Shown here one piece after another: positions 14,963 to 25,600 of a stretch of DNA of 64,000 nt. Each line of letters begins with the position of its first letter. Position 1 is the stretch's first letter. The stretch is taken from contig NZ_FWXV01000008.1 in NCBI RefSeq assembly GCF_900176515.1, positions 62,001 through 126,000 of the forward strand, written 5' to 3'. Position numbers and translations under genes: made by a program. The stretch comes from Kibdelosporangium aridum. GTDB lineage: Bacteria; Actinomycetota; Actinomycetes; Mycobacteriales; Pseudonocardiaceae. Below the pieces are notes generated by a model. The model saw nothing but the letters and a program-made list of their open reading frames with translations. It had not been told where the DNA came from and searched no databases.

Positions 14963-15829
14963 TCAGAGGAGTTCGTCGGCGAGTGCCTTGTAGACGGCGA
15001 ACACGCGGTCGTCGTACACCTGGACCGTGATGTCCTTCGGCAGACCGGGGATCGTGGTGCGGTCGTTGGTCATCACCTGGATGGCGACATGATCGGCCCC
15101 GGCATCAAGGTGCTCAGTGAGTTTGCCGGCGACGGTGTTCACGTCGCCGTGTGCAACGAGCGCGTCGTAGAGCCGGTCGCTGCCGCGGCCGGTCACGTCC
15201 TCGTCGGTGAAGCCGACCCTGCGCAGGCTGTTCCGGTAGTGCCGCAGGTTGAGCATCGCCTCGATGTAGTCCCGATTGGTCTGCCGTGCGCGCACAGGGT
15301 CAGTGTCCAACACCACCTTGTGCTCGGGCGCGAGGATCCGGCGGGAACCGAGCGCGGCGCGGGCCCGCCGCGTGTACTCCGGCGTGACGCTGTACGGGAT
15401 CGAGCCAACCGCCCGTTCCGCGGCCAGTGCGAGCATCTTCGGACCAAGCGCGGCAATTGCCCGGCCGTCAACCGGAACTCCTCCGGCGTCGAGCTCGTCG
15501 AGGTACTGAGTGATCGACGCCATCGGGGACTGGAACTCCTGGTTCTGTTCGGGATGCCCGGCCCCGATGCCGAGCAGGAACCGTCCAGGGAAACGCTCGG
15601 CCAGCCGGTGATACGAGGCCGCGGCGACCGTGGCGCCGCCGTGCCAGATGTTGAGGACGCTGGTGCCGATGACAAGCGACTCCGTCGCCTCGAGTAGCTC
15701 GTCGACACCGGCGAGTTCCGACGTCGCCCCGCTGACCCACAGGTTGCTGAACCCAAGACCCTCGACCTCGGCCGCCATCGCCGGAGTCGTCACCCGCAAC
15801 GGCTGCCAGACACCGAACCTGCCCATCAT
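14963..15829 (-). CDS. LLM-class F420-dependent oxidoreductase
   Basis: The 288-residue protein has the luciferase-like monooxygenase barrel: FGVWQPLRVTTPAMAAEVEG, GFSNLWVSG, a VIGTSVLNIWH strand, and FLLGIGAGHPEQN. The last segments are typical of F420-binding actinobacterial members. It probably reduces or oxidises an organic substrate with F420H2. GAGAGGT lies 8 nt before the first ATG. It is convergent with the keto-acid decarboxylase gene. The 180 bp between its start and the secreted-protein gene hold no further gene, only presumed promoters. Confidence 0.87.
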   Translation of the reverse strand: MMGRFGVWQPLRVTTPAMAAEVEGLGFSNLWVSGATSELAGVDELLEATESLVIGTSVLNIWHGGATVAAASYHRLAERFPGRFLLGIGAGHPEQNQEFQSPMASITQYLDELDAGGVPVDGRAIAALGPKMLALAAERAVGSIPYSVTPEYTRRARAALGSRRILAPEHKVVLDTDPVRARQTNRDYIEAMLNLRHYRNSLRRVGFTDEDVTGRGSDRLYDALVAHGDVNTVAGKLTEHLDAGADHVAIQVMTNDRTTIPGLPKDITVQVYDDRVFAVYKALADELL

Positions 15830-16008
15830 GGTGGACTACCTCTCGCTGTGGCAAAGCTTGCGCCACCGATGGTGCCGACGAAAATTGGACCAGCAAGTCC
15901 ACTTTTCGTGTTGTCCGTTTCCCGCTGCCGCGGTCGACGGGAAACCCCTCCCCGGCGCACACGCGGCCGCCACATGCTGGGCAGGACTGCGGACGACTGG
16001 AGGAGATC

Positions 16009-16506
16009 ATGATCAGGAAAGTCATCGCCACGCTGGGGGTGGTGAGCGCGGCATTGCTGGGCGGGGTGGTGCCCGCTTCGGCACAGACACAGGCTGCTCC
16101 GCACTGCCAGTGGGGCAACACATACGGAACCATTGTCAAACCGCCCGTAGAATCGGTGTTCGCGGTGGTCGGAGGCGCCCGGGTCGGCTCCGTTGAGCTG
16201 TGCCGTGACAGCTCGTACAACTACTGGGGGTTCGCGATCTACGACACTCCGATGACAGCCAGCCAGTACGCGCAGGTCCTTCTGCAGATCTATCGGGACG
16301 GCGACTGGATCAAGGACGTCTCGTGCGACACCGATCTCGGCAACGGCAACAAGGGGAACGGTTACATAGCGCCAAACCAGACTCGGTGCTGGACGCCGAA
16401 GGTCGGCGGTGTCAGCGGCCACTACACCTTCCGTGCACGAACGGACAAGTACAGCAGCCACACCGGTGCGTTGCTGGCCTCGGGCCGGACCGTCGTCACC
16501 CGCTGA
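16009..16506 (+). CDS. Secreted four-cysteine protein of unknown function
   Basis: The 165-residue protein starts with a clear Sec signal peptide: a short basic MIRK start, a hydrophobic core VIATLGVVSAALLGGVV, and an ASA-Q cleavage site near residue 25. The mature part of about 140 residues has four Cys (in PHCQW, ELCRD, VSCDT and TRCWT), suggesting two disulfides, and is rich in aromatic and polar residues. I do not recognise the family; small secreted actinobacterial proteins of this kind are common. GGAGGAG lies at 15999, well placed for the ATG. A strong terminator-like hairpin follows 8 bp after the stop, so it is a single-gene unit. Confidence 0.8.
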   Translation: MIRKVIATLGVVSAALLGGVVPASAQTQAAPHCQWGNTYGTIVKPPVESVFAVVGGARVGSVELCRDSSYNYWGFAIYDTPMTASQYAQVLLQIYRDGDWIKDVSCDTDLGNGNKGNGYIAPNQTRCWTPKVGGVSGHYTFRARTDKYSSHTGALLASGRTVVTR

Positions 16507-16513
16507 CCCCCGC

Positions 16514-16548
16514 GGGGCAACCACGGCCGAGCGTGCTGTGGTTGCCCC
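16514..16548 (+). terminator. Strong inverted repeat, probable terminator between convergent genes
   Basis: GGGGCAACCAC (16514-16524) pairs perfectly with GTGGTTGCCCC (16538-16548) over a 13-nt loop. It lies directly after the secreted-protein gene and before the 3' end of the convergent protease gene. There is no U-tract, as is usual in actinomycetes; it could act in both directions. Confidence 0.7.
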
Positions 16549-16593
16549 GATCAGCGACTCACTGTCTACTTGGAACCCTTGGCACTCAGTGGT

Positions 16594-17394
16594 TCACGGC
16601 CGCAACCTGCCGGTGGTCAACACCCAGGCGGCGAGCACAGCCAGCGGGATGGTCGTGAGCGCCGTGACAGTCAGGACGCTCACGTCCGCCAGTAGGAACC
16701 CGACCAGCAGCGCAAGCACCATGTTGTTCCCGGCATGGGCCAGGCTCGCGGTCCACACGCTGCCGCTGCGCACGCGCAGCCAGCTCAGCAGAATCTCCTG
16801 GCACACGAACGACACCGTCCACATGGCGAGGCCTACCACGACGTTCTCGAACTCGATGTAGCCGACGAACGCGAGCGGGTAGTGCCACACGGCCCAGATC
16901 AGGCCGGTCGTCAGGGTCGCCGCAACCGGGCGGCCGGGGTACACGCGCTGCCTCAGATAGCTTGTCCAGCCGAACTCCTCGCCCCAGTAGATCGGCGTGA
17001 GCAGGGGGACGACGAGCAGCAGCACCGCGACCAGCGCCCATCCCGGCAGGCCGGCTATCTGGCCGTCCAATGTGGCCAGACGTGCGCCGGACAGCACAGC
17101 CACGGCAGCGGTGGCCGCGACGAGAGCGACCGGACCCAGCCATGCTGCAAGGTACTGCGGCCACGCCGCGCGTAGCCGCAACCGCAGTCCGGCGTCCGCG
17201 AATCCTTCGCCGGTCACCCACCGGCGCACGACGAAGGCGGCAATCGCGGGCGCGAAGGCGAACGGTAACTGCACCAACGGGTTCACCAACGAGAAGCCGA
17301 GCGCCCACGCGCCGATCATGCCCAGCCAGGCGAGGCCGAACGCGAGGCCGAGGAACACCGCCAGCCCGCTCATGCGGGTCTTCACCACGATCAT
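16594..17394 (-). CDS. CPBP-family intramembrane metalloprotease (CAAX protease/Abi type)
   Basis: The 266-residue membrane protein has about seven hydrophobic segments and the three CPBP motifs: EE-x3-W-x3-R in GEEFGWTSYLRQR (near residue 140), WAVWHYPLAF with the second His, and HAGNN late in the protein. The family includes type II CAAX prenyl endopeptidases and Abi proteins involved in membrane peptide processing or bacteriocin immunity. The substrate is unknown. It stands alone, divergent from the sensor kinase gene (125 bp apart). A later ATG at 17373 is an alternative start. Confidence 0.88.
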   Translation of the reverse strand: MIVVKTRMSGLAVFLGLAFGLAWLGMIGAWALGFSLVNPLVQLPFAFAPAIAAFVVRRWVTGEGFADAGLRLRLRAAWPQYLAAWLGPVALVAATAAVAVLSGARLATLDGQIAGLPGWALVAVLLLVVPLLTPIYWGEEFGWTSYLRQRVYPGRPVAATLTTGLIWAVWHYPLAFVGYIEFENVVVGLAMWTVSFVCQEILLSWLRVRSGSVWTASLAHAGNNMVLALLVGFLLADVSVLTVTALTTIPLAVLAAWVLTTGRLRP

Positions 17395-17450
17395 GCCGCC
17401 AACAAGATCATCGCCAACGTGGTGTGGTCAGTGACAGCAAGGGGCCACTT

Positions 17451-17474
17451 GGAGGTAGTGGTAGGCATACCTCC
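17451..17474 (+). promoter_or_regulatory. Inverted repeat before the two-component genes, candidate operator
   Basis: GGAGGTA (17451-17457) and TACCTCC (17468-17474) form a 7-bp inverted repeat with a 10-bp spacer that also contains a nested GGTA-GGCA-TACC. It lies 46 bp before the sensor kinase start and could be a binding site for the cognate response regulator. Confidence 0.35.
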
Positions 17475-17519
17475 CGACTATGGCGAGAGGGCGGGACGCG
17501 GCCGGTCGGCTCGGCTACC

Positions 17520-18818
17520 GTGGCCAAGGTGATCAGGGGGAAACAAAGAACACTGCGCGAAGCGCTGACCACAAGCCGGTTTCTGTTCAGTGCCTGGCCG
17601 TGGCGCGCCTACGGCCACATGCTCGGCACGCCGGTCGTCGCGTCCTTGGCGTTGGTGCCGCTGGCAGTACCGGCAGCCCCGTGGTTGCTTGCGGCGGCCG
17701 GTCTTCAGCGTCCGACGCCGATGTCATGGACGTGGGTGTTGGTGCTCACGCTCGTGGGCGCGCTGCTGCTCGCCGCGGCGCTGCCGTGGTTGGCCGCGCC
17801 GGTGGCTCGGCTGGAACGACGTCGCCTCCGGCTGGTCGACGGCCGTCCACTCGGTGACCAGCCACGCGGGCCGATCCAGTACACCGACCCCGCGACTTGG
17901 CGCGCTGTCGCGTACCTGGTCCTGCTCGTCACGGTGGGTGCGCTGCTGTCCGCGGCGACTTCTGGACTGCTGCTATTCCTTGTCCTGCTGGTCGTGTCGC
18001 CGTTCCTAGTGGACGGAACCTCGCTGGTATCGCTCGGGTTCGCGACCGTCGCAACCCCGGAAGCGGCAACTCCGTACGCGGTGGCCGCCGGTGTCGCCCT
18101 GCTGTTGTCGCCGTATCCGGTGGCTCTGCTGGCGTCGGCGCACGGCGCGGTGGCCCGTGCCCTGCTCCGCGATGACAGCGGGCCGCTGCGCTCCGAGTTG
18201 GTTGAGGTCGCGCGATCACGGGCCCGGTTGGTGGACCTGTTCGAGGCCGAACGTCGCCGCGTCGAGCGAGACCTGCACGACGGCGCGCAACAGCGGCTGG
18301 TCGGTCTCACCCTCCGACTTGGACTGGCCAAAGTGGACCTCGAGCCCGATTCACCCGCCTACGCGGAGGTGACGACCGCACACAACGAAGCCAAGGAGCT
18401 GATGACCGTGCTGCGCGAGCTGGTTCGCGGCATTCACCCCAGAGTGCTCACGGACCGCGGTCTGCCTGCGGCACTGGGGGAACTGGCCGACCGCGCGCCC
18501 ATTCCGGTGAGCGTGCACGCCGATGTTCCCGGCCGCCTGCCCGCGGCAGTCGAGGCGATCGGATATTTCGTCGTGGCGGAGGCATTGACCAACGTGGCCA
18601 AGCACAGCGGCGCGGACACCGCCAGTGTCTCCGCTTCCCGGCACGCCGGGATGCTCGTGTTGGAAGTCGGCGACAACGGTGTCGGCGGCGCCGACCCGGT
18701 GCGCGGCACCGGGTTGACTGGGCTGGCCGACCGTGCGGCCGTGGTGGGCGGGCGGATGTTGCTGTCCAGTCCGCCGGGTGGTCCGACCGTGGTACGCGTG
18801 GAGTTGCCGTGTCAGTGA
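17520..18818 (+). CDS. NarL-type sensor histidine kinase
   Basis: The 432-residue protein has four hydrophobic segments in its N-terminal 200 residues and little extracellular sequence, so it may sense membrane state. A HisKA_3 domain follows with phospho-acceptor His253 in ERDLHDGAQQRL. A HATPase domain has EALTNVAKHSGAD, the GDNGVGG box, and GTGLTGLADRAAVVGG. It should phosphorylate the response regulator encoded next with a 10-bp overlap. The GTG at 17520 is chosen because upstream in-frame sequence is antisense to the protease gene; GTG at 17529 is an alternative. Its position before the PKS operon makes a role in PKS control possible but unproven. Confidence 0.88.
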   Translation: MAKVIRGKQRTLREALTTSRFLFSAWPWRAYGHMLGTPVVASLALVPLAVPAAPWLLAAAGLQRPTPMSWTWVLVLTLVGALLLAAALPWLAAPVARLERRRLRLVDGRPLGDQPRGPIQYTDPATWRAVAYLVLLVTVGALLSAATSGLLLFLVLLVVSPFLVDGTSLVSLGFATVATPEAATPYAVAAGVALLLSPYPVALLASAHGAVARALLRDDSGPLRSELVEVARSRARLVDLFEAERRRVERDLHDGAQQRLVGLTLRLGLAKVDLEPDSPAYAEVTTAHNEAKELMTVLRELVRGIHPRVLTDRGLPAALGELADRAPIPVSVHADVPGRLPAAVEAIGYFVVAEALTNVAKHSGADTASVSASRHAGMLVLEVGDNGVGGADPVRGTGLTGLADRAAVVGGRMLLSSPPGGPTVVRVELPCQ

Positions 18819-19468
18819 TTCGTGTCGTGCTCGCGGAGGACGGTGTGTTGCTGCGAGCCGGGCTGGCCGGGCTGTTGGAGCGGTTCGGGTTCGAAGTGAT
18901 CGCGCAAGTCGGCGACGCGGACGCGTTGACGGCGGCAGTCGCACAAACCCGACCGGATCTGGTGATCACGGACATCCGTATGCCGCCAGGGTTCACCGAC
19001 GAAGGACTGCGGGCCGCCGTGGCGCTGCGCCGGGCCGACCCGAGGCTGGCGGTTGTCGCGTTGAGCCAATACGTGGAGCGCAGCTACGCGGCCGAGTTGC
19101 TGGACTCCGGCGACGGCGTCCGGGTCGGTTACCTGCTCAAGGACCGGGTTGTCGACGTGGAGGACTTCGTCGCGACGCTGCGCCAGGTGGTGGCGGGCGG
19201 CACGGTGGTCGACCCGCAGGTGGTCCGCCAGTTACTGGTCCGTCGGCGTGATCCGCTGGCCCGGCTGTCGGCACGCGAACACGAGGTGCTGGCCCTGGTC
19301 GCCGAAGGCCACTCGAACGCCGCGATCGCGGCCAAGCTGGTGGTCACCGAGGCGGCTGTCGGCAAGCACGTCGGCAACATCCTGGCCAAGCTCGACCTGC
19401 CACCGACCGAGGACACCAACAGGCGGGTGCTTGCCGTCCTGGCCTACCTGCGAGCCACAGCCTTTTGA
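18809..19468 (+). CDS. NarL/LuxR-family response regulator
   Basis: The 219-residue protein has a receiver domain with Asp11, phospho-acceptor Asp55 in ITDIRMPP, Ser86 and Lys111 in YLLKDR. A C-terminal LuxR-type helix-turn-helix follows: LSAREHEVLALVAEGHSNAA, then VVTEAAVGKHVGNIL. It pairs with the overlapping kinase gene upstream. The GTG start at 18809 overlaps the kinase stop. It is the last gene before the PKS operon, 182 bp away, and so is a candidate activator of that operon. Equally, the pair may control a membrane stress response together with the divergent protease. Confidence 0.9.
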   Translation: MSVIRVVLAEDGVLLRAGLAGLLERFGFEVIAQVGDADALTAAVAQTRPDLVITDIRMPPGFTDEGLRAAVALRRADPRLAVVALSQYVERSYAAELLDSGDGVRVGYLLKDRVVDVEDFVATLRQVVAGGTVVDPQVVRQLLVRRRDPLARLSAREHEVLALVAEGHSNAAIAAKLVVTEAAVGKHVGNILAKLDLPPTEDTNRRVLAVLAYLRATAF

Positions 19469-19563
19469 CGCCCAAGAACCGCGACACGACCCATTAGCTG
19501 CATTCGGATCCGACGTCAAGGCCTCGAACCCCCAGCTTGTCCGCGCAGGCAAGGGGGGTGTAG

Positions 19564-19577
19564 GGGGTTATAACCCC
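19564..19577 (+). promoter_or_regulatory. Perfect 14-bp palindrome upstream of the PKS operon
   Basis: GGGGTTATAACCCC is a perfect palindrome, flanked by TAG on the left and TGC on the right. It is 74 bp before the PKS1 start, in a 182-bp gap with no gene. The GGG...CCC arms resemble operators of LuxR-type pathway activators in polyketide clusters, but with a different spacer. The central TTATAA could also serve as a -10 box. Function is inferred from position and symmetry only. Confidence 0.5.
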
Positions 19578-19583
19578 TGCGTT

Positions 19584-19602
19584 CCAGCAGGCATTCTGCT
19601 GG
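19584..19602 (+). repeat. 7-bp hairpin in the PKS operon leader
   Basis: CCAGCAG (19584-19590) pairs with CTGCTGG (19596-19602) over a 5-nt loop. It lies directly after the GGGGTTATAACCCC palindrome and about 50 bp before PKS1. It could be a leader-RNA structure or a second protein site. Confidence 0.45.
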
Positions 19603-19650
19603 TCTCTTGGGGTGCGGTTTTGCCGTGCCCAACGAGGTAAATCGTGGGGG

Positions 19651-22600
19651 ATGGGGATGCTGCGTACCGAACTGGTGCGGCCGTTACATGAAGTTGTTCG
19701 CGCACAGGCTTTGCGGTTCGGGCAGAAGATCGCTTTCCAGGATGACCGGCGTTCGGTCAGCTTCGCCGAATTGGAGCTTCGAACTCGTCGTCTCGCTGGA
19801 CACTTGGCCGATCTGCGGGCCTATCCGGGCGACCGCGTGGCGATGTTGTTGGGCAACCGCGTCGAAATGGTCGAAAGTTACTACGCCGTCGCGCGCTCTG
19901 GAGCGATCGGCGTCCCGCTGAACCCGCGCTCGTCCGATGCGGAATTGGCGTACCTGCTGGATGACAGTGGTGCGAGCGTGATCATCACGGATTCGTTCCA
20001 TGTCGATCGGGTCCAGCGCATGTCGCGGCCGATGACGGTTCTGGTCGTCGGTGACGCTCAGTATGGGAATTTGTCGTACGAACAACTCGCGACATCTGAC
20101 CCGGTCTCGCCCGCTTACGACAATCTGGGGTTGGACGAGATCGCATGGATGCTGTACACGTCCGGCACAACGGGACAACCCAAGGGTGTTCTGTCCACTT
20201 CGCGTAACTGTTTGTGGTCAGTCGCCGCGTGTTATGCACCGGTGCTCGGGTTGTCCGAAGAGGACCGAGTGCTGTGGCCGCTTCCGTTGTTCCACAGTCT
20301 TTCGCATATCGCTTGTGTACTTTCCGTGATGGCGGTCGGTGCGACCGCACGAATCGTCGACGGCCTTTCCGCATCGGACGTCGTAGACATATGGAGCGAT
20401 TCGCCTTTTACCGTCATCGCAGGTGTCCCGACCACGTATCACCATCTGCTCAGAGAGGCGGATGCCCGGGGGTTCACCGCGCCGGGTCTTCGCGTCGGCC
20501 TGGTCGGTGGGGCCATTACGACCGCGGCCCTGCGCCGGTCGGTTGAGCAGGCGTTCGGCGCGCCGTTGATCGACGCCTACGGCAGCACCGAGACGTGCGG
20601 GTCGATCACCATCAACTGGCCGTCAGGCGCCCGGGTTGAAGGCTCGTGTGGCGTGCCGGTCGTCGGCCTTGGCGTGCGGCTGGTCGATCCGCAGACCGGC
20701 CTTGACGTCGCGGACGGTACCGAAGGCGAAGTGTGGGTCCGCGGCCCGAACGTGATGGCCGGCTATCACAACCAGCCGGAGGCCACTGCCGAGGCGCTGC
20801 AGGGCGGCTGGTACCACACCGGCGATCTCGCCCGCCGCGACGAGGCCGGATACTTCACGGTCACCGGGCGGATCAAGGAACTCATCATCCGCGCAGGTGA
20901 GAACATTCATCCGGGCGAGGTGGAGAGCGTCCTGCGGACCGTGCCGGGCGTCGCCGACGTCGCAGTCGTCGGCAAGCCGCACGAGGTCCTCGGCGAGGTG
21001 CCGGTCGCTTTCGTCGTACCGGCCGCGGGTGGGTTCGACCCGGGTGAGGCGTTCGCGGCATGCCGAGATCGGTTGTCGTACTTCAAGATTCCCGAGCGGC
21101 TGTACGAGATCCGGGAAGTCCCGCGGACCGCGTCGGGCAAGATCATGCGCAGGCACCTGCTTGACGTGCCAACGCGGCTGTTGGCGGTGGGCAACTCGAC
21201 CTTCGAGTCGCTGCTGCGGATGGATTGGGTTCCTCAGCCGACACGGCCCGATTCGGAACCGGGCAGTTGGCTGGCGCTTGGCGAACTGTCGCCCGAGACG
21301 CCCGCACCGGCCGCATTGGCGGACAGCCTGCCTGAGGTCGCGGTCCTGCAGATCCCGCACTCAGGCTCGGATCCGCGCGAGATCGCCGACCGGGTCACCG
21401 AATGCGTCCGGTGGGTGGAGACGTGGCTCGTAGACGACCGTCTCGCGGATTGTCTGCTGGTTGTGGCCACTCGTGGCGCGGTGGTGACAGACCTGGACGA
21501 CAGCGCGGGCGATCCGGCACAAGCACCCTTGTGGGGATGGCTACGCGCGACGCAGGCTTCGTATCCGGGTCGGTTCGTCATCGCCGATCTCGATGACGAG
21601 CCCGCGACACAAGCGGTTCAGACGGCTGTCCGGTCGCGCGAACCCCAGTTCGCGGTGCGGTCCGGCGTCGTTTTGTTGCCACGGCTCACCCAGGTCGCTG
21701 TGGACACCGAGCGTGAGAACACCGCGTCGTTGGACAGCATTGACACGGTGATGATCACGGGCGCCGAGACCGAGCGCGCCGCGTCTGTGGCCCAGCACCT
21801 GGCAGGCACATACGGCGTCACCCGGCTCGTCTTGGTCACCGAACCCGGCAGCGGCGGGCTGGCAGGCGACTTGAGCGGCCACCTCGCGGACGCCGGAGCA
21901 CAAGCGCCGGTTGTCGAGTGCGACCTCACCGACCCGCACGCACTGCGTGAGGTGTTCGCACGATTCAAGGTCAGTGCCGTCGTGCACGGCGTCGTGCCTG
22001 ATTCGCTGGCCGCTGCGGTCACGAGTCTGCGTAACCTGGCCGAACTCGTGCCGGATCCGTCGGCTTTTGTGCTGTTCTCCGACGCCGTCGCAGTCACCGG
22101 GCGTGGCGACGTCGATAAGGCCGCATCTGCGGCGTTCACCGACGCGTTCGCTCATGACCTGCGCTCACAAGGCATTCCCACGCTGGCGCTGAGCTGGGAG
22201 TCAGACGACAACGCGACACTCAGCCGGCAGGAGGAACTGGACGCGTTCGACGCGGCTTTGACCTTGGGCCAGCCACATCTCGTCGCGATGGAGCTCGATC
22301 CGGCCGAGCTGCGCGGCTCGGTGCCACCGCCGATGCGAGATCTCGTCGAAGTCCCGACCGGCGTGACCGGCCACGATCGTGCCAGGCATCTGGTGGACTT
22401 GGTCCGCGAACAGGTCGCCGATCTCCTCGCGGTCTCCGATCCGCGATCGATCGCGGCCGACCGCGCGTTCACGGATCTGGGGTTCACCTCGTTGCACGCC
22501 GTGCAGTTGCGCGACCGCCTCGCGGTGGCGACCGGCCTGCGACTGTCGTCCACGTCGGCCTTCGACTACCCGTCGCCGCAAGCTCTTGGGCGGATGCTCG

Positions 22601-25600
22601 AGCGCAGGCTTTCCGGGAATACCGAGGACATCACCGAGCAGCCAGCAGCCCATGCGGTCGCGGCGGACGAACCGATGGCGATCATCGGGATGGCGTGCCG
22701 GTTCCCAGGTGGAGTCGCTGCCCCGGAGGACTTGTGGCGTCTCGTCGCCGAGGAGACCGACGCCATCACCAGGTTCCCGGATGACCGTGGCTGGGACCTG
22801 GAGAGGCTGTTCCACCCGGATCCGGATCACCCGGGCACCAGCTACGCAACCGAAGGCGGCTTCCTGCCGGACGCCGGGGATTTCGACGCCGGGTTCTTCG
22901 GGATCTCGCCGCGTGAGGCGTTGGCGATGGATCCGCAGCAGCGGTTGATGCTCCAGATCTCCTGGGAAGCGCTGGAACGCGCGGGCATCGACCCGAACAC
23001 CTTGCGAGGCAGGAACATCGGTGTTTTCACCGGCGCGATGCACCAGGACTATGCGGACAGGTTGGCTGATCTGCCTGACGGTGTGGACAGCTACCTGATG
23101 ACCGGTGGTGCGGGCAGTGTGCTGTCCGGCAGGGTGTCGTACTTCCTTGGCCTTGAAGGGCCTGCGGTCACTGTGGACACTGCGTGTTCGTCGTCGCTTG
23201 TGGCCCTGCATCTGGCGGCGCAGTCGCTGCGGTCCGGCGAGTCTTCGCTCGTGCTGACTGGTGGCGTAACGGTCATGACCCGTCCCGACTCGTTCGTGGA
23301 CTTCTCGCGCCAACGAGGCCTCGCGCGTGACGGGCGGTGCAAGTCGTTCTCAGCAGCGGCTGATGGCACGGGTTGGTCCGAGGGCGCAGGTGTCCTTGTG
23401 CTGGAACGGTTGTCGGACGCGATCCGCAACAAGCGCAGGATCTGGGGAGTCATCCGGGGTTCGGCGGTGAATCAGGATGGTGCGTCGAATGGGTTGACTG
23501 CGCCGAGTGGTTTGTCGCAGCAGCGGGTGATTCGTCAGGCGTTGGCGAATGCTGGTGTTTCGCCGTCTGATGTGGATGTTGTGGAGGCGCACGGTACGGG
23601 TACGACGCTGGGTGATCCGATTGAGGCGCAGGCGTTGCTGGCTGCGTACGGGCAGAATCGGGATCGTCCGCTGGCGTTGGGTTCGGTGAAGTCGAATATT
23701 GGTCATACGCAGGCTGCTGCTGGTGTGGCTGGTGTGATCAAGATGGTGATGGCGATGCGGCATGGTGTGTTGCCGCGGACGTTGCATGTGGATGAGCCGT
23801 CGCCGGAGGTGGATTGGTCGTCGGGCGCCGTCGAGTTGTTGTCCGAGGCCAGGGAGTGGCCTTCGCTGGATCGTCCGCGTCGGGCAGGCATTTCCGGGTT
23901 CGGCGTCAGCGGCACCAACGCCCACGTCATCGTCGAGCAAGCGCCCGCGCAGGCGTCGGAGCACGAGGCACCCGGGGTGACCGGTGGGCTCGTGCCACTG
24001 GTGCTGTCCGCGCATGACCGAACGGCTTTGGCGCGGCAGGCCGACCGGTTGGCGGACTTCCTGCGGCAGCGCCCTGACGTTGACATCCCTGAGGTGGGAC
24101 GGGCACTGGTCACCACACGAGCGACGCTGCCCCAGCGGGCCGTGGTGCTGGCATCCGATCGAGCCGAAGCCTTGACGGGCCTGGCGGATTGCGCACAGGA
24201 CGGCTTCGCGCTCGACGAGGTCGTCGAGGGCCGCCTCGCCATCCTGTTTGCTGGTCAGGGTAGTCAGCGGGTGGGGATGGCTCGTGGGTTGTATGAGCGG
24301 TTCCCGGTGTTCCGTAAGGCCTTTGATGAGGTTTGTGGGTTGTTGGATGCGCAGTTGGCTGGTTTTGTGGGTCAGCGGGTTGCGGGTGTTGTGTTCGGGT
24401 CTGATGTGGTGGATCAGACGGTGTTTGCTCAGGCTGGGTTGTTCGCGGTGGAGTTGTCGTTGTTCCGGCTTGTGGAGTCGTGGGGTGTTGTTGCGGATTT
24501 TGTGGGTGGTCATTCGATTGGTGAGGTGACGGCGGCGTGTGTGGCGGGTGTGTTGTCGGTTGAGGATGCGGCGGTGTTGGTGGCGGCCCGTGGTCGATTG
24601 ATGCAGGATCTGCCTTCGGGTGGCGTGATGGTGTCGGTTGCCGCGCCGGAGTCGGCGGTGTCGTCGTACCGGGTGGATGTCGCGGCGGTGAACGGCCCAT
24701 CGTCGGTGGTGATCTCGGGCCCGGAACGAGATGTGCTTGACGCGGCAGGGAAGTTGTCGGCGGAGGGTGTCAAGACGCGTCGGTTGAACGTGTCGCACGC
24801 CTTCCATTCGAGCCTGATGGAACCGATGCTGGACAAATTCCGCGCGGTGGTAGAGAAGCTCGAGTTCCGGACGCCGAAGATCACCATTGTGTCCACTGTG
24901 TCTGGTGCGGTCGCTGATCCGGAACTGATGGCGTCACCGGAGTATTGGGTGGGCCAAGTTCGCAGGACGGTTCGTTTTGGCGATGCGGTTACGTCATTGC
25001 GTGCTGCGGACGTGACGACATTCCTGGAGCTTGGCCCTGACGGTGTGCTGTCGGGGATGACGGATGACGCTGTGTTCGTTCCGGCCTTGCGGCGCCAGGG
25101 TGATGATGTTCGATCGCTGATGACGGCGGTTGCGCGGTTGCATGCGCGGGGTGTGGACGTGGACTGGCTCGCGATCCTCGGCAAGAGCGCAGGACTGCCG
25201 GTGGAGTTGCCGACCTACGCCTTCCAGCGGCAGCGGTACTGGCTGGAGTCACCACGGGGTGCTGCTCCTGACCGACCTGCGGACGCGTTGTTCCGGATGG
25301 AATGGTCGGAATTCTCCCCACCAGAGGCAGCAGAGGCGGTCGAGCTTCTGTCTACTACGGAGGATATCGCTGGGGGAGCAGGTGCGGCGCTGGTCGACCT
25401 GACCGGCGACACCGCCGACGATGTCCGTGCCTTGACCACCAAGGCCTTGGCGTTTGTGCAGGCGTGGTTGACACACGCTGCGGCCGACCGGCGGCTGGTG
25501 GTGGCGACGCGGGAGATCAGCGATCCGGTGGCAGCCGCGGTTTGGGGACTGCTGCGGTCAGCGCAGTCCGAGCATCCGGATCGGTTCGTGGTGATCGCGA

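Noticed and set aside
17070..17519. Upstream extension of the sensor kinase frame by 150 codons
   Set aside because: The extension is antisense to the CPBP protease gene, Arg-rich, and lacks kinase-family features; GTG 17520 gives a normal length.
23350..24807. Long minus-strand open frame (485 codons) opposite the module 1 KS/AT, and similar ones at 22201-23313, 27385-28635, 30361-31971 and 37410-39074
   Set aside because: They mirror highly conserved PKS domains in high-GC DNA, have His/Arg-rich low-complexity products, recur opposite homologous domains, and lack ribosome sites. They are shadows of the PKS reading frame.
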